Shown: positions 48,500-60,640, counted from the first letter of the stretch. The stretch is DNA of 64,000 bases from Bryoerythrophyllum caledonicum (GCA_963971425.1 OZ020520.1:5312553-5376552); one strand, 5' to 3'. Notes: generated by a model not told the origin, from the letters alone. Translations and numbers: made by a program.

Positions 48500-48569
48500 C
48501 GCGTTTGGGCTCCCTCCTACGCTCCATTCGCAGGAAGTCGAAATCAAGTCGTGAATGCTACTTCACTGC

Positions 48570-49220
48570 TCATGCAGGAAGCAAAGCAACAGCTTCTCCA
48601 CCGACCACAACAGCAGGATCACCCTTCTTGTAGCAATGAGTAGCAAACGTAACCCTGTAAAATCATCAAAGGTTTAGGGTTTGGGGTTTGAGGTTTAGGG
48701 TAGCGACTTGATTGCAACAGTGGAAACACAGGCTTCGGGGGTCACCTGTAATGGTGTCTAAGCTTCTTGACAGCAGTCACTTCTACTTCGGCGCACAGAG
48801 CATCGCCAACGAGAACAGGGGCTCTGAAATTAAGCGTCTGCGAGACGTACACAGCTCCATCCTGCAGCAACACACATCAACGATCTCGACAATGCGGAGT
48901 GGCCAGTGAGGAGGGGATTGGCAACTTACGAAGTGGGAGCCGATGATGGCCGGGAAGAGGCCCGCGTAGAGCATGCCCTGCACCACCGGCGCCTGGAACC
49001 CCGCGGACTGCGCGGCGGACTCGCAGGTGTGGATGGGATTCGTGTCGCCGCACAGCGAGACGTACGACGCGACGTCCTGGGTCGTGAAGCAGCGCTCCAT
49101 CTCGAATCTCTGCCCTTCGTGCACCACGGCTCTCGCCTCCGTCGATAACCATCTCCGCCCTGCAATCCCCATCCCGAGAACCTCAGAAACCCTCACAAAC
49201 CCCATAGCAGTTGATCCCAT
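48570..49220 (-). CDS. HTD2: Mitochondrial 3-hydroxyacyl-ACP dehydratase (MaoC/hotdog), three exons
   Basis: Catalyses the dehydration step of mitochondrial fatty-acid synthesis type II, which supplies octanoyl-ACP for lipoic acid. Exons are 48930-49220, 48746-48861 and 48570-48654, all GT-AG and in phase, giving 163 residues; the Arabidopsis mtHD protein is about the same size. The N-terminus (MGFVRVSEVLGMGIAGRRWLS) looks like a mitochondrial presequence. The hydratase motif is visible in DVASYVSLCGDTNPIHT, where Asp and His of the D-x-N-P-x-H signature are present. It is followed by APVVQGMLYAGLFPAIIGSHF, then VYVSQTLNFRAPVLVGD and the C-terminal GGEAVALLPA. It is divergent from PAA2, with about 1.1 kb between the start codons. 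Telo-box motifs lie upstream. Confidence 0.93.
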
Positions 49221-50339
49221 GGCACTGGTACTGACCCAACCATCTCGCGGAAACCGTCGCCAATGCGCTGCCCCTCATCGCAGGAATCACCTCGAACGAG
49301 ACTGACTACAAGGGTTTAGGGTTTCGCTGAGACAACCATTTCAGCTTCGCTACTCATTCGTAGTAGGAACTCTTGATTGAAAAACGATTGTGGGTTCGTG
49401 ACTGTATTCAAGATGGTACGTCCATGTGACTTGAGGGATAGTGCTCTCTCAGGTTAGGGCTTCGGTTTCCATTCGCTGAGGAATTTTTGAAAGGAGCCCT
49501 TTTTCCCAGGGTTTGGGGTTTTAGGGTTTCGGGTTTTCGGGGGACTAAGGCGTATGATCGGTGTCTACTTGAAGATTATTTCGCAACTTTGTGTCGCACC
49601 AGATGCAATTCTGTACCTTGACTGTCAAGCTCAGTGTGCAGGCTTTCAAGTCTCCAAGTTTCGATATTCGTCGCATAACGTTATCAGAAATACTAAACCT
49701 AAACCCTCGCGTCAGCCATCAGACGGATGTTTATTCAATTGTAGTGCTATTTTTCGACAAGCTGATCCTTTTGCAAACTTAAGGGGATCGTTCACAGGGT
49801 TACCCCTTTCGTTTTCGAAACGAACGACCTCGTTCGTTCGACCCAAGTGACACCTTAGACGGAAAACAGATAAGATACTTTTGGCCGCACCAATGAGAAC
49901 CTCCATCGCCAGGACAACCACGACCACAGCCACACGTTCTAAATGAATCTCACCAAGCTCAACATGACTTTCTCCAGCAGATAGTGGATATCATATCATA
50001 CTCATCTCTTTTGTAATCTGCTCTCTTCCTCCCACCTCTCGACAGATGTAGCCGATAAAGTACGCGAAACCCATCACATGAGTCGTAGATTGCGAAAACG
50101 CAGATGAGCTTGGTCTGAACATGGGTAGGGTTTAACATACAGCGACAGGTTTGAGCATCTTGTCTTGGATATGGACGATGGTGGATTCTCATAATGATCA
50201 TCTCGCACTTCGTGTGTCGGTGACGACATCGAGAGATTCGCAGATGGTGTGATCGGAGGATGTTGTTGTGTTTGCAGTTTTGGGTGCGCCTGTGGCGGAA
50301 GGCGGGGCTGTGATGGTGTAGGATTGCGTGCTGGTTGCG
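49221..50339. promoter_or_regulatory. Shared upstream region of HTD2 and PAA2
   Basis: About 1.1 kb between two divergent genes, presumed to hold both promoters. AAACCCTA-type telo-box motifs occur on the TTTAGGG strand at 49311-49325 and 49498-49535, nearer HTD2. Open frames at 49554-49850 and 49712-49933 are not conserved-looking and I do not call them genes. Confidence 0.55.
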
Positions 50340-52994
50340 ATGGAGAGCGTGTACTCGCTGCGGCTGTGCAATGGCGGAGGTCTTGCACGGTCGGTGCGAG
50401 GGTTAGGGGTTTCTCTCTCGTTTGCGAGAGCAGGGAGTGTGAGGTGTGGGAGCCGGAGGGGAGTGGTTGCGACGCGGTGTGGTGGTGGGCGCGGTGTGGT
50501 GGTGGGCAGGGAGAGGTTTGCGCCATGTGCTGCGTTGCAGACGGTGGGAGTTTCGGAGACGGTGGAGGTGGAGGAGGTGAGGTCGGAGGAGGTGGTGCTG
50601 TTGGACGTGGAGGGGATGATGTGCGGGGGGTGTGTGGCGCGGGTGCGCGGGCTGCTGGCTGCGCAGGAATGCGTGGACACGGCGGCGGTGAATATGCTCA
50701 CTGAGACCGCCGCGGTGCGGCTGTGCCCCGGTGGAAGCGTGGACGCGCTCGGTGAGGAGCTCGCGGCGCATCTGACGACGTGCGGGTTCCCGTCCAAGCG
50801 TCGCGTTGAGGAAGAGAGCGTCGGAGAGAAGAAGCGGGACGAGATTGCGAGGAAGAAGCAGGAGGCGCTGAGCCGGAGCGCCGCGCAGGTGGCCTTCGCG
50901 TGGTCGCTGGTGGCATTGTGCTGCGGCTCGCACGCCACGCATCTCCTGCACTCGGTAGGGATTCATATTCACGGACCGTACCTCAGTTTCCTCCACAACC
51001 CGGTCTGGAAGTGCGCGATTGCGTCTGCGACGCTGCTCGGACCCGCGCGCGAGCTCGTGCTGGACGGGTTTAAGGCCATGGCACGGAAATCCCCGAACAT
51101 GAACACCTTGGTTGGGATTGGTGCTTCCGCTGCATTCGCGATTAGCGCTATCTCGCTCGCAAATCCGGGACTCCATTGGGACGCGTCCTTCTTCGACGAG
51201 CCCGTCATGTTGCTCGCGTTTGTGCTGCTCGGGAGGTCGCTGGAAGGCCGGGCGCGCGCGCAAGCCTCTAGTGACATGCGGGAGCTCCTGTCGCTGGTGC
51301 CGTCCAAGTCCAGGTTAGTGTTATCTGAAGATACGTCCGAGGATTTGAGTGACGGATTGCACTTGCTGGTGGAGACGGAGCAGATTCGTCCGGGCGATTG
51401 TGTGCTGATCTTGCCCGGAGAGACCATCCCCGTGGACGGGAGAATCGTGGCAGGACGGAGCGCCGTGGAGGAGGCTATGCTCACGGGGGAGCCGCTCCCA
51501 GTGGCGAAGTCCAAGGGCGATGCTGTCTCGGCCGGCACCATCAACTGGGAGGGGCCGATCAAGGTGCAGGCGATCTCCACAGGAGCGAACTCCGCCGTCG
51601 CCTCGATCGTGAAACTGGTGGAGGACGCGCAAGGGCGTGAAGCGCCCGTGCAACGATTCGCGGATGCCATCGCCGGTCCGTTTGCGTTCACAATTATGGC
51701 GCTCTCGGGCGCCACTTTCGCATTCTGGTACTTTCTGGGGACGAACTGGTTCCCTGATGTGTTGCTCAACGACGCAGCCGGCCCTGACGGCGACGCGGTG
51801 CTCTTGAGCCTGAAGCTCGCGATCGACGTGCTCGTCGTGGCGTGCCCTTGCGCACTAGGGCTAGCCACCCCGACCGCCGTCCTCGTGGGGACGTCTCTGG
51901 GAGCGAAGCGGGGGCTGCTGGTACGAGGAGGAGATGTCCTTGAGCGTCTCGCAAGCGTGGATTCCGTCGTGTTTGACAAGACAGGAACCTTAACGGAGGG
52001 CTCCCCCAGCGTGGCAGGGATCGCAGCTCTGGAAGGGTTCGCCACCAAGGAAGTTCTGGCGCTCGCAGCTGCGGTCGAGAAGCACACGGTGCACCCGATC
52101 GGTGCCGCGATCATCACGCAGGCAGAGGTGGATCAGCTCAGGATTCTGCCCACGCAAGGGCAACTCACGGAGCCTGGGTTCGGCGCGCTGGCCGAGGTGG
52201 ACGGCCGCATCGCTGCTGTCGGGTTGTTCGAGTGGGTGACTGGGTGCTGCAAGGAGGAGGATCCGTGCACAGCGCGCGCGGCACGTCTCCGGGAGTCGTT
52301 GCAAAACCAGACCAGTCACTCCTTCTCCAACTTGGAGAGATCACAGACGGTTGTGTTCGTGGGCTTGGAAGGGCACGGCGTGATTGGGGCCATTGCTGTG
52401 ACCGACAACCTGCGCCAAGATGCCAAGCAGACGGTCTGGAACCTGAAGAGGAAGGGGCTGCGCACGGTAATCCTGTCTGGGGACAAGGAAGAGGCCGCCG
52501 CGAGCGTGGCGTCACTCGTGGGCGTCACCGACGACGTGCGGGGCGGGTTGCGGCCCCAGGATAAGTCGAGCTACGTCTCCCAGCTGCGCAGCGAGGGCGC
52601 GAATGTGGCCATGGTCGGGGACGGGGTGAACGACGCGCCCGCCCTGGCGTGCGCCAACGTCGGCATGGCGCTCAAAACGCAAGCGCGAGTGGACGCCGCG
52701 TCCGACGCTGCCTCCGTGATCCTGCTCGGGAACCGCCTCTCCCAGGTCGTGGACGCCATCGACCTGTCGCGCGCCACCATGCACAAGGTGTACCAGAACC
52801 TGGCGTGGGCGCTGGCGTACAACCTCGTGTCTGTGCCACTCGCCGCGGGCGTCTTGCTCCCCACCCAGGACTTCGCTCTCACGCCGTCGATTGCCGGAGG
52901 GATGATGGCCATGAGCAGCATCATCGTGGTCACCAACTCGCTCCTGCTGCGCTTCCACCCTTCCCCATCTCGCAGCGCTGAATCCAAACATTAG
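50340..52994 (+). CDS. PAA2: PAA2/HMA8-type thylakoid copper P1B-ATPase, intronless
   Basis: Pumps Cu(I) across the thylakoid membrane to supply plastocyanin. 884 residues from ATG 50340; the in-frame start at 50328 is not an ATG. The order is: a plastid-transit-like N-terminus; heavy-metal-binding domain GMMCGGC (Cys95 and Cys98) with the [10 protein letters not shown] run found in PAA2; [33 protein letters not shown]; actuator TGEPLPV; membrane CPC (502-504); phosphorylation site DKTGTLT (Asp546); HP motif TVHPIG; GDGVND (Asp761, Asp765); and terminal [14 protein letters not shown] with the metal-site Met-Ser. The block [10 protein letters not shown] and its neighbours match PAA2 better than PAA1. 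Arabidopsis PAA2 has many introns; this gene has none, is very GC-rich, and shows no missing key residue. Confidence 0.95.
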   Translation: MESVYSLRLCNGGGLARSVRGLGVSLSFARAGSVRCGSRRGVVATRCGGGRGVVVGRERFAPCAALQTVGVSETVEVEEVRSEEVVLLDVEGMMCGGCVARVRGLLAAQECVDTAAVNMLTETAAVRLCPGGSVDALGEELAAHLTTCGFPSKRRVEEESVGEKKRDEIARKKQEALSRSAAQVAFAWSLVALCCGSHATHLLHSVGIHIHGPYLSFLHNPVWKCAIASATLLGPARELVLDGFKAMARKSPNMNTLVGIGASAAFAISAISLANPGLHWDASFFDEPVMLLAFVLLGRSLEGRARAQASSDMRELLSLVPSKSRLVLSEDTSEDLSDGLHLLVETEQIRPGDCVLILPGETIPVDGRIVAGRSAVEEAMLTGEPLPVAKSKGDAVSAGTINWEGPIKVQAISTGANSAVASIVKLVEDAQGREAPVQRFADAIAGPFAFTIMALSGATFAFWYFLGTNWFPDVLLNDAAGPDGDAVLLSLKLAIDVLVVACPCALGLATPTAVLVGTSLGAKRGLLVRGGDVLERLASVDSVVFDKTGTLTEGSPSVAGIAALEGFATKEVLALAAAVEKHTVHPIGAAIITQAEVDQLRILPTQGQLTEPGFGALAEVDGRIAAVGLFEWVTGCCKEEDPCTARAARLRESLQNQTSHSFSNLERSQTVVFVGLEGHGVIGAIAVTDNLRQDAKQTVWNLKRKGLRTVILSGDKEEAAASVASLVGVTDDVRGGLRPQDKSSYVSQLRSEGANVAMVGDGVNDAPALACANVGMALKTQARVDAASDAASVILLGNRLSQVVDAIDLSRATMHKVYQNLAWALAYNLVSVPLAAGVLLPTQDFALTPSIAGGMMAMSSIIVVTNSLLLRFHPSPSRSAESKH

Positions 52995-53456
52995 GGACTG
53001 TACTAGTACTACTGAATCAGTTTTGGATTCTTACTAGAGTTGTAGATATTTGTCAATTTTGACAGGCTACTTTGTACAATTATTAATTGGCAGCGTCGAT
53101 CAAGGGCCTGCACAGCTGCGATCTGTGTCCCTACTAGATCTGCTTCAGTTGAATACAACCCGGAGATGGTTTTGTCACTACGTTGAGAGAGTAAGAATTT
53201 CCTCAGATTTTTGGGCACATGATGATTGCAGCGTCTGGATAAGAAGTTCTGAATTCTGTGCACGATCCTGACCACTCTCGGTGTCACACACAAAGGGCAT
53301 TGGTCAGAGGTAGTACTCACCGATGAGTTCGAGGAAGATCAATGAACGAACAATGCCACATAGAAGTCGGTTCGGAAGATATACTTTTGAAACCCTAAAC
53401 CCCAAACCTAGACACACAACCAATGTGTGCAATCCAGGCTCACATCATTTCGCAAC
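52995..53456. other. Short intergenic region PAA2 to PhyH-family gene
   Basis: About 460 bp holding the PAA2 3' UTR and the downstream gene's promoter. AAACCCTAAAC-type telo-box sequence lies at 53388-53410, about 50 bp before the start codon. Confidence 0.6.
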
Positions 53457-55202
53457 ATGGGGTTTGCTCTCGCAACCCATCCCGTTCGCATCGCAAGCCG
53501 CTGTGAGCTCCTCGCACCTCAGGCCGGCGTTGCGTGCAGCAGCCAAGCGAGGGGAGCTGCAGTCCCAACCAAGCGGCAGCGGAGCTTGAGACTTGAGGAG
53601 AACCACCGGGTGAAGAGTGACGCACCACATGCGACGAAGGTGGGAGTTTCGGAGCTTTTGCGGTTCGAGAGGGAGGGCCATGTCTGCGTGCCGGGGCTGT
53701 TCGACCCTGCCGAGGAGATGGGCGCTCTGGGCGCGGCCGTCACGAGTGCGGCGAGCCGGGAAGTCCTGACCGCGTACAGGCACCGGGTGGCCGTGCTGTG
53801 TCCCGGTGTGGACCCGTTCTCGCTGCGGTCCGTGGCCGAGGCGGAGGCTGTGATTCGCCAGCAGGTACACCCATTCACAGCTGCGATGCTGCTTGTGGGA
53901 GCTGCTGCTGGGCGTTGGCTGAATCCGGAGCGTTGTGCAGGGGACGGATGAGCTGGGGTTCTTGCAGAGCTTCAACCTGCACCAGAAGTCGCCGGAGGTG
54001 CGGCAGTGGGCGGAGCATCCTCGTTTGGTCGCCATGGTGGCCGACTTGTTGGGCGCAAAGAAGGTGCTGCCATATACCCTGAGCCCTAATCAGAAAACGA
54101 GAGAACATGAGATTAATTGCTAAATGAACCTAATAGACCTAATTGTAATTGGAAGTGAACATTTACTGCTTATTTTCTTGATCAACCTCTCGAAACCCTA
54201 AACCCTAGCAGCTGCTCTTTGTGAATTTAGACTGAGAATTCGGTGTCTAATGCTAAATTTGTACAGCGGTTATGGGAAATCAGGTCCTGTTCTTGAAAGC
54301 GAACACGCGTTGTTCTTCTTTTTTATCAACCTGCTTGCTCACAGCGTTTGCTTGGCATTGTTTTGAGTGTAAAAGTCGAGGTTTGCCTTCACAGATCACA
54401 GAAATAGTGGTAGATGTAGCCATAACGAAGTGAGTGGTTTGCAGGTGCGGCTCTACCAGGACTGCCTGTTTCAGAAGATGCCAGGCTTTGGGGTGACGAA
54501 CTGGCACTCCGATCTGAACATGGTGCCGCTGGATACCAACTCCTTCCTCACCGTGTGGATTCCGCTCCGCTCGCTTGGCAAGACGGACTCGAGCCTCCAT
54601 TTCGCATCAGGTCTGTTGTGAATTCCGTGGGCCTTGGTTTGAAGAGCTGCCGACAAGTAGTGAATGTTATGTTGTAACGTGCAGGTTCTCATCGAGATTT
54701 TGCGCTCGCATATTGGCAGAACAACCAGGGGATGGCCAACCTCGAGAGCAGAGGCTACCCTGTAGCAGACTACCCTTGCATGGCCCTCGGGGACGTGTGA
54801 GTATCCATCCCTTCACATCGGTTTTGATTGCACTGCAAAGATGCCCCGGCACCTCGGTGTGATTTTTTCACAAATAACTCGAATATGGATTGGTTTTTTT
54901 TTTGTGTTGGGCGCAGGAGCGTACACCATGGGTGGACGTTGCACTGGGCGCCGGAGCAGCCAGGGGGCGGACCTGCCCGGGCGGCGTGGACAGTGAGCTA
55001 CTTCGCGGACGGGGCGCGGGTTCTGGAGTCGCGGCATGCGCGGCGGAAGCTGCAGGAAGAGGACGGGTGGAGCTTCCGAGCGTGGCGGAAAGAGCTGCGT
55101 GAAGGCCAGGTTGCCAGGCATCCGTTGCTCCCACTTGTGTATCCTCTTGGCGTCGACAATGCGTCCACGCAGCAGCGCAAGAGCGTCCGGAAGAAGCGAT
55201 AG
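53457..55202 (+). CDS. Phytanoyl-CoA dioxygenase (PhyH) family protein, five exons
   Basis: An Fe(II)/2-oxoglutarate-dependent oxygenase of the PhyH superfamily. Exons are 53457-53864, 53941-54063, 54445-54610, 54685-54796 and 54917-55202, GT-AG and in phase, giving 364 residues. The N-terminus is Ala/Arg/Ser-rich and lacks acidic residues, suggesting an organelle (probably plastid) transit peptide. Motifs: FEREGHVCVPGLFD near the domain start, LYQDCLFQKMPG, NWHSDLNMVPLD with the H-x-D metal ligands, SLHFASGSHRDFALAYW, and SVHHGWTLHWAPEQ with the distal His. The following Arg in PARAAW probably binds 2-oxoglutarate. The C-terminus is basic (KSVRKKR). The substrate is unknown; many plant members are not phytanoyl-CoA hydroxylases. 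Intron 2 contains a telo-box. Confidence 0.9.
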
Positions 55203-55602
55203 TTGTCGCTCATTCTTCCCTGTCCCTGTAAATGAATCACACAAAGCTCATGAATAAAACTTCTGTACTGTACCGACTACCTGATGCTGCCCTAGAAGGT
55301 ATTCTTGAACACTGCCTGGTGAACTTTACTGGGTTCACCACTTCTCACTGAGTTAGAGTTTTGCAATCTAAATTCGAACCGTAAATATTGATGAGCTGAC
55401 GCACAGTCCCATTCTCGGACTATATGCGGTTAATGATGGTAAAGAGAATGATGAGAACATCGCTTACACAGTACACAGCTAGTCATTAGATCCACAAAGG
55501 TCTAGGGCATCATTCAGCAGATGGGAAAACTTGAAGTAATGAAACATACTCAAGCTTGATGCATGCGCTAGTGACAATCTATACTTACATTGGAGTTGTT
55601 GG
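55203..55602. other. Convergent 3' region with a duplicated F-box gene fragment
   Basis: Holds the 3' ends of the PhyH-family gene and the F-box gene. The 42 bases 55380-55421 are an exact copy of 55722-55763, inside the F-box coding sequence, in direct orientation. Beyond that the copies diverge. Confidence 0.75.
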
Positions 55603-56976
55603 TCAGGGATCGGCATCCCACCGGAGCTCGCACATGAACAGGCCTTCCAACAGCTTTTCGTCTCGGATTGCCGGGTCACTAATCAACGGCGGAAGGTCAC
55701 GCCATCGACCCGTAGATACATCGTAAATATTGATGAGCTGACGCACAGTCCCATTCTCGGACTCGCTGGTCCAAGTGGAAAGAATCAACCCATTGCTGGT
55801 AAAGATCTCCACATCCTCTCTTCCCACCAAGTCCCTCAAGGCGACCTCATAATCGGCCACCTTCCTCATATCCGACCTGCTGCTCTCCCACGTGAACTCC
55901 GAGATGACATACCTCTCAGTGTCGTCATCCGGATCGATCAGCTCATGCAGCACTAAAACATGGTCCTTGAGGATTGAGCAGCATAGCCCCTCGAGATCTT
56001 GAAGAGCAGCATAGCTGATAAGGTCAAGCTGAATCAGCTGCTTCGTTGCGCAGTCGAACACGTGCGGGTAATGTCTCATGCCCCGGAGCGAGTTGCCAGT
56101 TCCGTAAACCAAGCCGGAGCTCATCACACTCCACGACCCAGTTCTGGAGTCGTACACAAACGCCCCATGTGTCTCCGCATCCTGGCTCCTCAGCTTCTCA
56201 GGGCACACCAAAATCACACGATAAAAGAGCTCATTCGTCACCAGCTGCACCAGAACGGCGTCTTGAAACCGGAAGGATCCCCAAATGTCAGGCAGCCTCC
56301 TCCATGTGTCTGTCAAAGGGTTGCCGACAAAGACGCAATCGAAACACTCGACGTCATCCCATTCCGGGACGAAACACACCAACCCGCCATCGCAGGCGTA
56401 CATGGAATCGCGGTACCCGTTTCCTTTGGGGGAATCCAGTCTGAATCCATGCCACTCCTTGGAAGGTGCATCCAGGATCCACATGCGAAAATCCGCACCA
56501 GCGTCTTCGCCCCACCCCAAGAGCCCGAACAGCTTGGGATTCGCCTCCGTGAACGCACCTTTGAAGCTGGCGGACTCCGACATGGCGGCCCAGGGCGCGG
56601 AGCTCTTCCGCAACTCGATGATCCGTGGGATGGGCAGCCGCGCAAACACCAGAGCCACCAAATCGTCCGTCAGCTTGCTCCACAGGCGCGGGTTCACTAT
56701 CTCCGGATGATGCGCACATGTGTGCGTGCATATCTCCGGGCCAGCTGATCTTCTGGACCTTATCTTCTTCGACCTCGACTCGCTTTCTTCCCGATTCTCT
56801 GAAACCGTCTTGAGACCCGCTTCCAGCGTCTCCCGCACAGTGCTCAGAAGATCCGACCTCTCGGAGGAAGACCCATCTATCATGATCCCGTGCAGCTCCT
56901 CAAAGCAGCCCCTCAGTTTCTCCAAAACCCCGTCTACCCTACATTTCACGCCAATGTAGCCTCCCTCCGCCATCAC
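55603..56976 (-). CDS. F-box protein with C-terminal beta-propeller, intronless
   Basis: Probable substrate receptor of an SCF ubiquitin ligase, 457 residues, no introns. A variable N-terminal region (about 1-110) includes a Lys/Arg-Ser segment (ESRSKKIRSRR). The F-box at about 114-155 reads LWSKLTDDLVALVFARLPIPRIIELRKSSAPWAAM, which would bind SKP1. The remainder resembles the kelch/galactose-oxidase-type propeller of plant F-box proteins: CDGGLVCFVPEWDDVECFDC, VGNPLTDTWRRLP, VYDSRTGSWSVMSSG, NIYDVSTGRWRDLPPL. The degradation target cannot be read from sequence. A second Met follows the first immediately. Upstream (57000-57620) is A/G-rich leader or promoter. Confidence 0.88.
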   Translation of the reverse strand: MMAEGGYIGVKCRVDGVLEKLRGCFEELHGIMIDGSSSERSDLLSTVRETLEAGLKTVSENREESESRSKKIRSRRSAGPEICTHTCAHHPEIVNPRLWSKLTDDLVALVFARLPIPRIIELRKSSAPWAAMSESASFKGAFTEANPKLFGLLGWGEDAGADFRMWILDAPSKEWHGFRLDSPKGNGYRDSMYACDGGLVCFVPEWDDVECFDCVFVGNPLTDTWRRLPDIWGSFRFQDAVLVQLVTNELFYRVILVCPEKLRSQDAETHGAFVYDSRTGSWSVMSSGLVYGTGNSLRGMRHYPHVFDCATKQLIQLDLISYAALQDLEGLCCSILKDHVLVLHELIDPDDDTERYVISEFTWESSRSDMRKVADYEVALRDLVGREDVEIFTSNGLILSTWTSESENGTVRQLINIYDVSTGRWRDLPPLISDPAIRDEKLLEGLFMCELRWDADP

Positions 56977-58072
56977 TGTGACTCAATTCAACACAAGTTT
57001 AAGATCCAGCTAAGGAGACATGAAAAGTAGGACAACCTTCAGATGCCGGGATGCCTGCAAGAACCGATGTACAGACACAGGTCAAGACCACGAAACCACA
57101 GAACCCGAAGCGCCTCAACAGATCAAACACCAGCGAAAGCGAGAACAAGAACAAGAACAGGTCCAAAGCCAGGAGTGCAGCCAACTAGTACCAAAACCAA
57201 GATCAAAAACCACGAAATGAAGTCAGGAGTGCAGATGCTGGGAAGGCAGAGATCAGCAGACGACAGCCAAGAACCGAAACCGCCGAGAGCGCAAATACAA
57301 GCCGACACCTGCAACACAGCAGCGCAATGAATTCGATCAAAAGACGGAACCAAAAACCGAAGACACGAGCCGAAATCTGCACGAGAACTCCGAACCGGAG
57401 CCAGTGGAGAGCGCGCACGCAGTGTTCGAGTCTGGACCACACCGAAAACGAGAGAGAAGACAAGAGAGGAGAGAAGAGCGCGGCAGAGAACAAAGCGGAG
57501 GAGAACACTGCTCCGAGAGCCAACGAAGCGGAACATCGAAGCCACGAGCGAGACTTCACAGGCCTTCACGAGCGGCGGATCCTGGCGAGGACGTGCTGGA
57601 AGAAGAAGAACGTATGGTATGGAATGTGCATATATGGAGGGAGGAGATAATTATACTGTTATTTTTCTGTGATAGCCAATAGAATTACGATTCCAACCCG
57701 AGTGATTTCATATTTTTCCGATGAAAATTGAATTAGTTATGAGTTTTCAAACTGTGCAGCCATGTTTAGTGGGTGGGCAGCAGTAGGTAGCGCCCAGAAC
57801 CAATGACCGAAAGTAAGGGTCTTGACTCATAGCAAACCTCCATTTGGAATTGAGTTGGTGGCAAATGGGATGGAGAGGGTTGGATATACCTCAACTTTAT
57901 AGGCGTCGGCTATGGGTTTTGGTTGGTTATGGGGGGGCTTAATTTACTACTTTAGAAGTTGGTGAGTTAGTCGGGTTACAAAAAACGAGGAAAAAGCACT
58001 CTTTTCCACATTCTACGTAGGCGAAGGGCAACACTTTTTGAGTGAGGAGCAATAGGTTGGTTGGAGTGGGAG

Positions 58073-58406
58073 TATAGAGGGCTCTCTTTACAAAAGCATA
58101 TGATACCATAGCAAATTCACTGTAACAAGCGGCATGGGTCCAGAACAAATATTTTCTCTCTACAACGGCCACTTGGTTGTACAGCAACATCCATCAAACC
58201 AAATGGTCACCTTGCATGACATCCATTCAGAATAAAGCATGTCAGAACTAGATGAGTGATGTCATCCTTTGATAGCCTCCAATTGTTTAACATTCCTAGG
58301 TAACAGCCTTCACTCACCCTTTTTTGTTAGAATCGTTGCTCAATGTAGCAGAGTCTATGTATAACATGCAGAACCAATAGGGTTGTCGTAAAGGGAGGTG
58401 ACTGTA
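58073..58406. mobile_element. MITE related to 22891-23210, no LINE insert
   Basis: The left end TATAGAGGGCTCTCTTTACA and right end GTAAAGGGAGGTGACTGTA are inverted relative to each other and match the ends of the 22891 element. An internal CAACATCCATCAAnC...CATGACATCC block is shared. The middle differs and lacks the reverse-transcriptase fragment. Confidence 0.7.
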
Positions 58407-58665
58407 GGAGCTATCACGGAATTTTGGCTCATGCCTTTGCATGTTGCCACTTTGGATTCGACTAGAAGAGCAAAATAAGAAGGATGATAGGAATTGAGAT
58501 GAGACGTTGCAAGACCTTTTTTGAACAATTGTTTACTATTTTCAACCGTAAGATTTTAAGCTTCCCTTTGACAAGGAGACATTGGGGGAAAAGCTCATGT
58601 ACCATACCCTAGTGGTCACTTTTGGCACCTCTCTGTTGAATGAATTATTTTTCTTTGACGCAATG

Positions 58666-58764
58666 ATTCGGATGCGATGGGTATATACTATGTTTCTCAT
58701 GGGTATCACCTAGGCATTTTATAGATAGCACCTGGACATTACATGGGTAATCACCTAGACATGG
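58666..58764. repeat. GGTATCACC / ACATTACATGG motif cluster
   Basis: Third cluster of the motif family seen at 288-376 and 1587-1637, introduced by GGATGCGATGGGTAT, similar to the lead-in at 288. Confidence 0.5.
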
Positions 58765-59284
58765 TTTTTATTTCCATCTCCGACCATAACTTCTCAATCT
58801 ATAATACTAAAGACTTGAATTAGCTTCAAATTTTACTCCTCAATGAAAAAAGTCCCGAAGTTTGAATTTTTCCTCTATTGATTTCACGGAAGGAATGTGA
58901 GTTGCAGCTCTTATCCCCGTTGTAATAACTATAAGGTGATCTTTTATCCATCCTTGTGCATTTATTTTATCTATTAGTGGTCAATATGACATTTTATGAC
59001 AATCATATATATACCAATGTTATTTACATATATTAAAAAAAAAACTTTGGTTTTCATTAAAGGGTCATATCAAAAATATTCTGGAGCTGCCCCCATTTTT
59101 CCCTTGGCAAAATCACTTAAATTGTCATAAATGTTTTTCTAAAGATCTATTCATATTTCCAGGTAGCTTCTACCTTCTACATCTTCATACAAAATTTAAA
59201 ATTGCAATAAATTGCAATCACAAAAATATACCAAAGATTTCCAAAAAAACCCACTCCATGACTTTTGTTCTTTAGGAATAAATT

Positions 59285-59345
59285 ACGAGCAACAACATCA
59301 ACACAAACACGAGCAACAACATCAACACGAACACGATCAACAACA
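59285..59345 (+). repeat. 24-bp minisatellite
   Basis: Two and a half units of GAGCAACAACATCAACACRA plus ACAC. In one frame it encodes EQQHQHKH-like repeats within a short open frame (59212-59454) that I do not regard as a gene. Confidence 0.7.
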
Positions 59346-60404
59346 CTTTGAGAGAAAACTAGTGGCAAGAAGCAAGCCATTGGTGATGAAAAGGTTGTTA
59401 ATCATTTTTGAATTTCTCCATAGTTTCAACCATGTTGTGGAACACAAGGGATAATTTGATGGTTCCTCGCATTTACTATTTTTGGTAAATCCCTTGTGTT
59501 TCTTCTCCCTTTACTAAAGTTCCCTGACTATTACATTCAATACCTAGGTGCAACAAATAAGTAATGTTATATGGGCTCAACCTAAATTCACTCAACCTCC
59601 CATAAGTTATAATGCCACTAATTTATATCACTAGCTATCTATGACCTCAACTAAGTTCCAACCACTATTGTCATGTGACCACTGTTGACGTGTCTCACAA
59701 AATTGGCAGACGATGTCGCTGCTGATGTAAGGATGTGCCCAAGGCTTAGTACCATAAGTTGACGTGCTCGAAAGCACCACACTTGTGACATTAGTTTTTG
59801 TCTGGTATAGTTTGTTTAATACATAACATGCAACGCAAGCGGACAAGGTGGCGTATTAGGTGCAATGCTATGATGTGGCGCTTTATGGCACGCTAGTTTA
59901 AAGAAATGATGGTGGATGAATGGAAATGAAATTGTGCTGAATTTACCAAGTCCTCTATTAACTTCAAAGGCTCAATGTCTCCTTGGAAGACATTTTAAGT
60001 TTGGATAAGGTCCCACGATCTCAATTTAGGCATGATTTTTTGAGATTTTTTTATTGACAAGGCAATTTTCCATTAGCTTCCCATAGACATAATTTTTTGT
60101 AGAAATCCAACTTACGGTTCAAAAGTTACAATTTTTTTTCAATAACATATACAAATAGTGTGGCGGTTAAAGGCAATGTATAACAAATAGAGTAGCAAAA
60201 CTTTAATTAATTCTAAATTCAATAGATAATTGAGTTCTTGTCCATTCAAAAAAAGAAAAATTCCACTTGGAAAGGGAATGGAAATTTTTGCATCTATGAT
60301 ACACATTTTTGAATTTCAAAAATATGAGAAGGATATGATATATGCAAAAATTAAAGTGAATTTTTAATTCTTAGCTCATAGTTACTTTGCAAGATTTTTA
60401 AGGA

Positions 60405-60640
60405 CATCTTCTACTCTTCTTCTACTTCTAAAATTTGGTGTACACGTGCCTATCATGATCCTTTTTAAGTTAAAATTAGAAAATCACATACCATAGTGCA
60501 AAAAGCTGCCACTGAAGGTGGCCAAAGTCTCTTGAAGGTGTTTAGTTTGACAAAAAACAGAGTTTATGTAGACTAACTTCAAGGGTTGATATCTATCAAT
60601 CCGTGCAGTCAAACTGAAATTAATTTTTAACACACACACA
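60405..60640 (+). repeat. Dispersed repeat family A, diverged copy 3
   Basis: Shares CTACTTCTAAAATTTGGTGT, a CATAGTGCAAAAAGCTGCCA block and TCAATCCGTGCAGTCAAA with the copies at 800-1290 and 17690-18250, in the same order. Confidence 0.55.

Larger units (their letters stand above)
47764..48569. other. Intergenic region 3' of HTD2
   Basis: No gene seen. Contains short hairpin repeat B copy 2 (47868-47944) and telomere-like TTTAGGG units at 48466-48499. Confidence 0.6.

Noticed and set aside
50403-51263. Long antisense frames across the copper ATPase (also 50969-52117)
   Set aside because: Shadow frames of a GC-rich gene; compositionally biased and without domains.
57000-57680. Coding gene in the purine-rich region upstream of the F-box gene
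   Set aside because: Overlapping frames in several phases with biased Arg/Glu/Gln content; looks like leader or promoter sequence.
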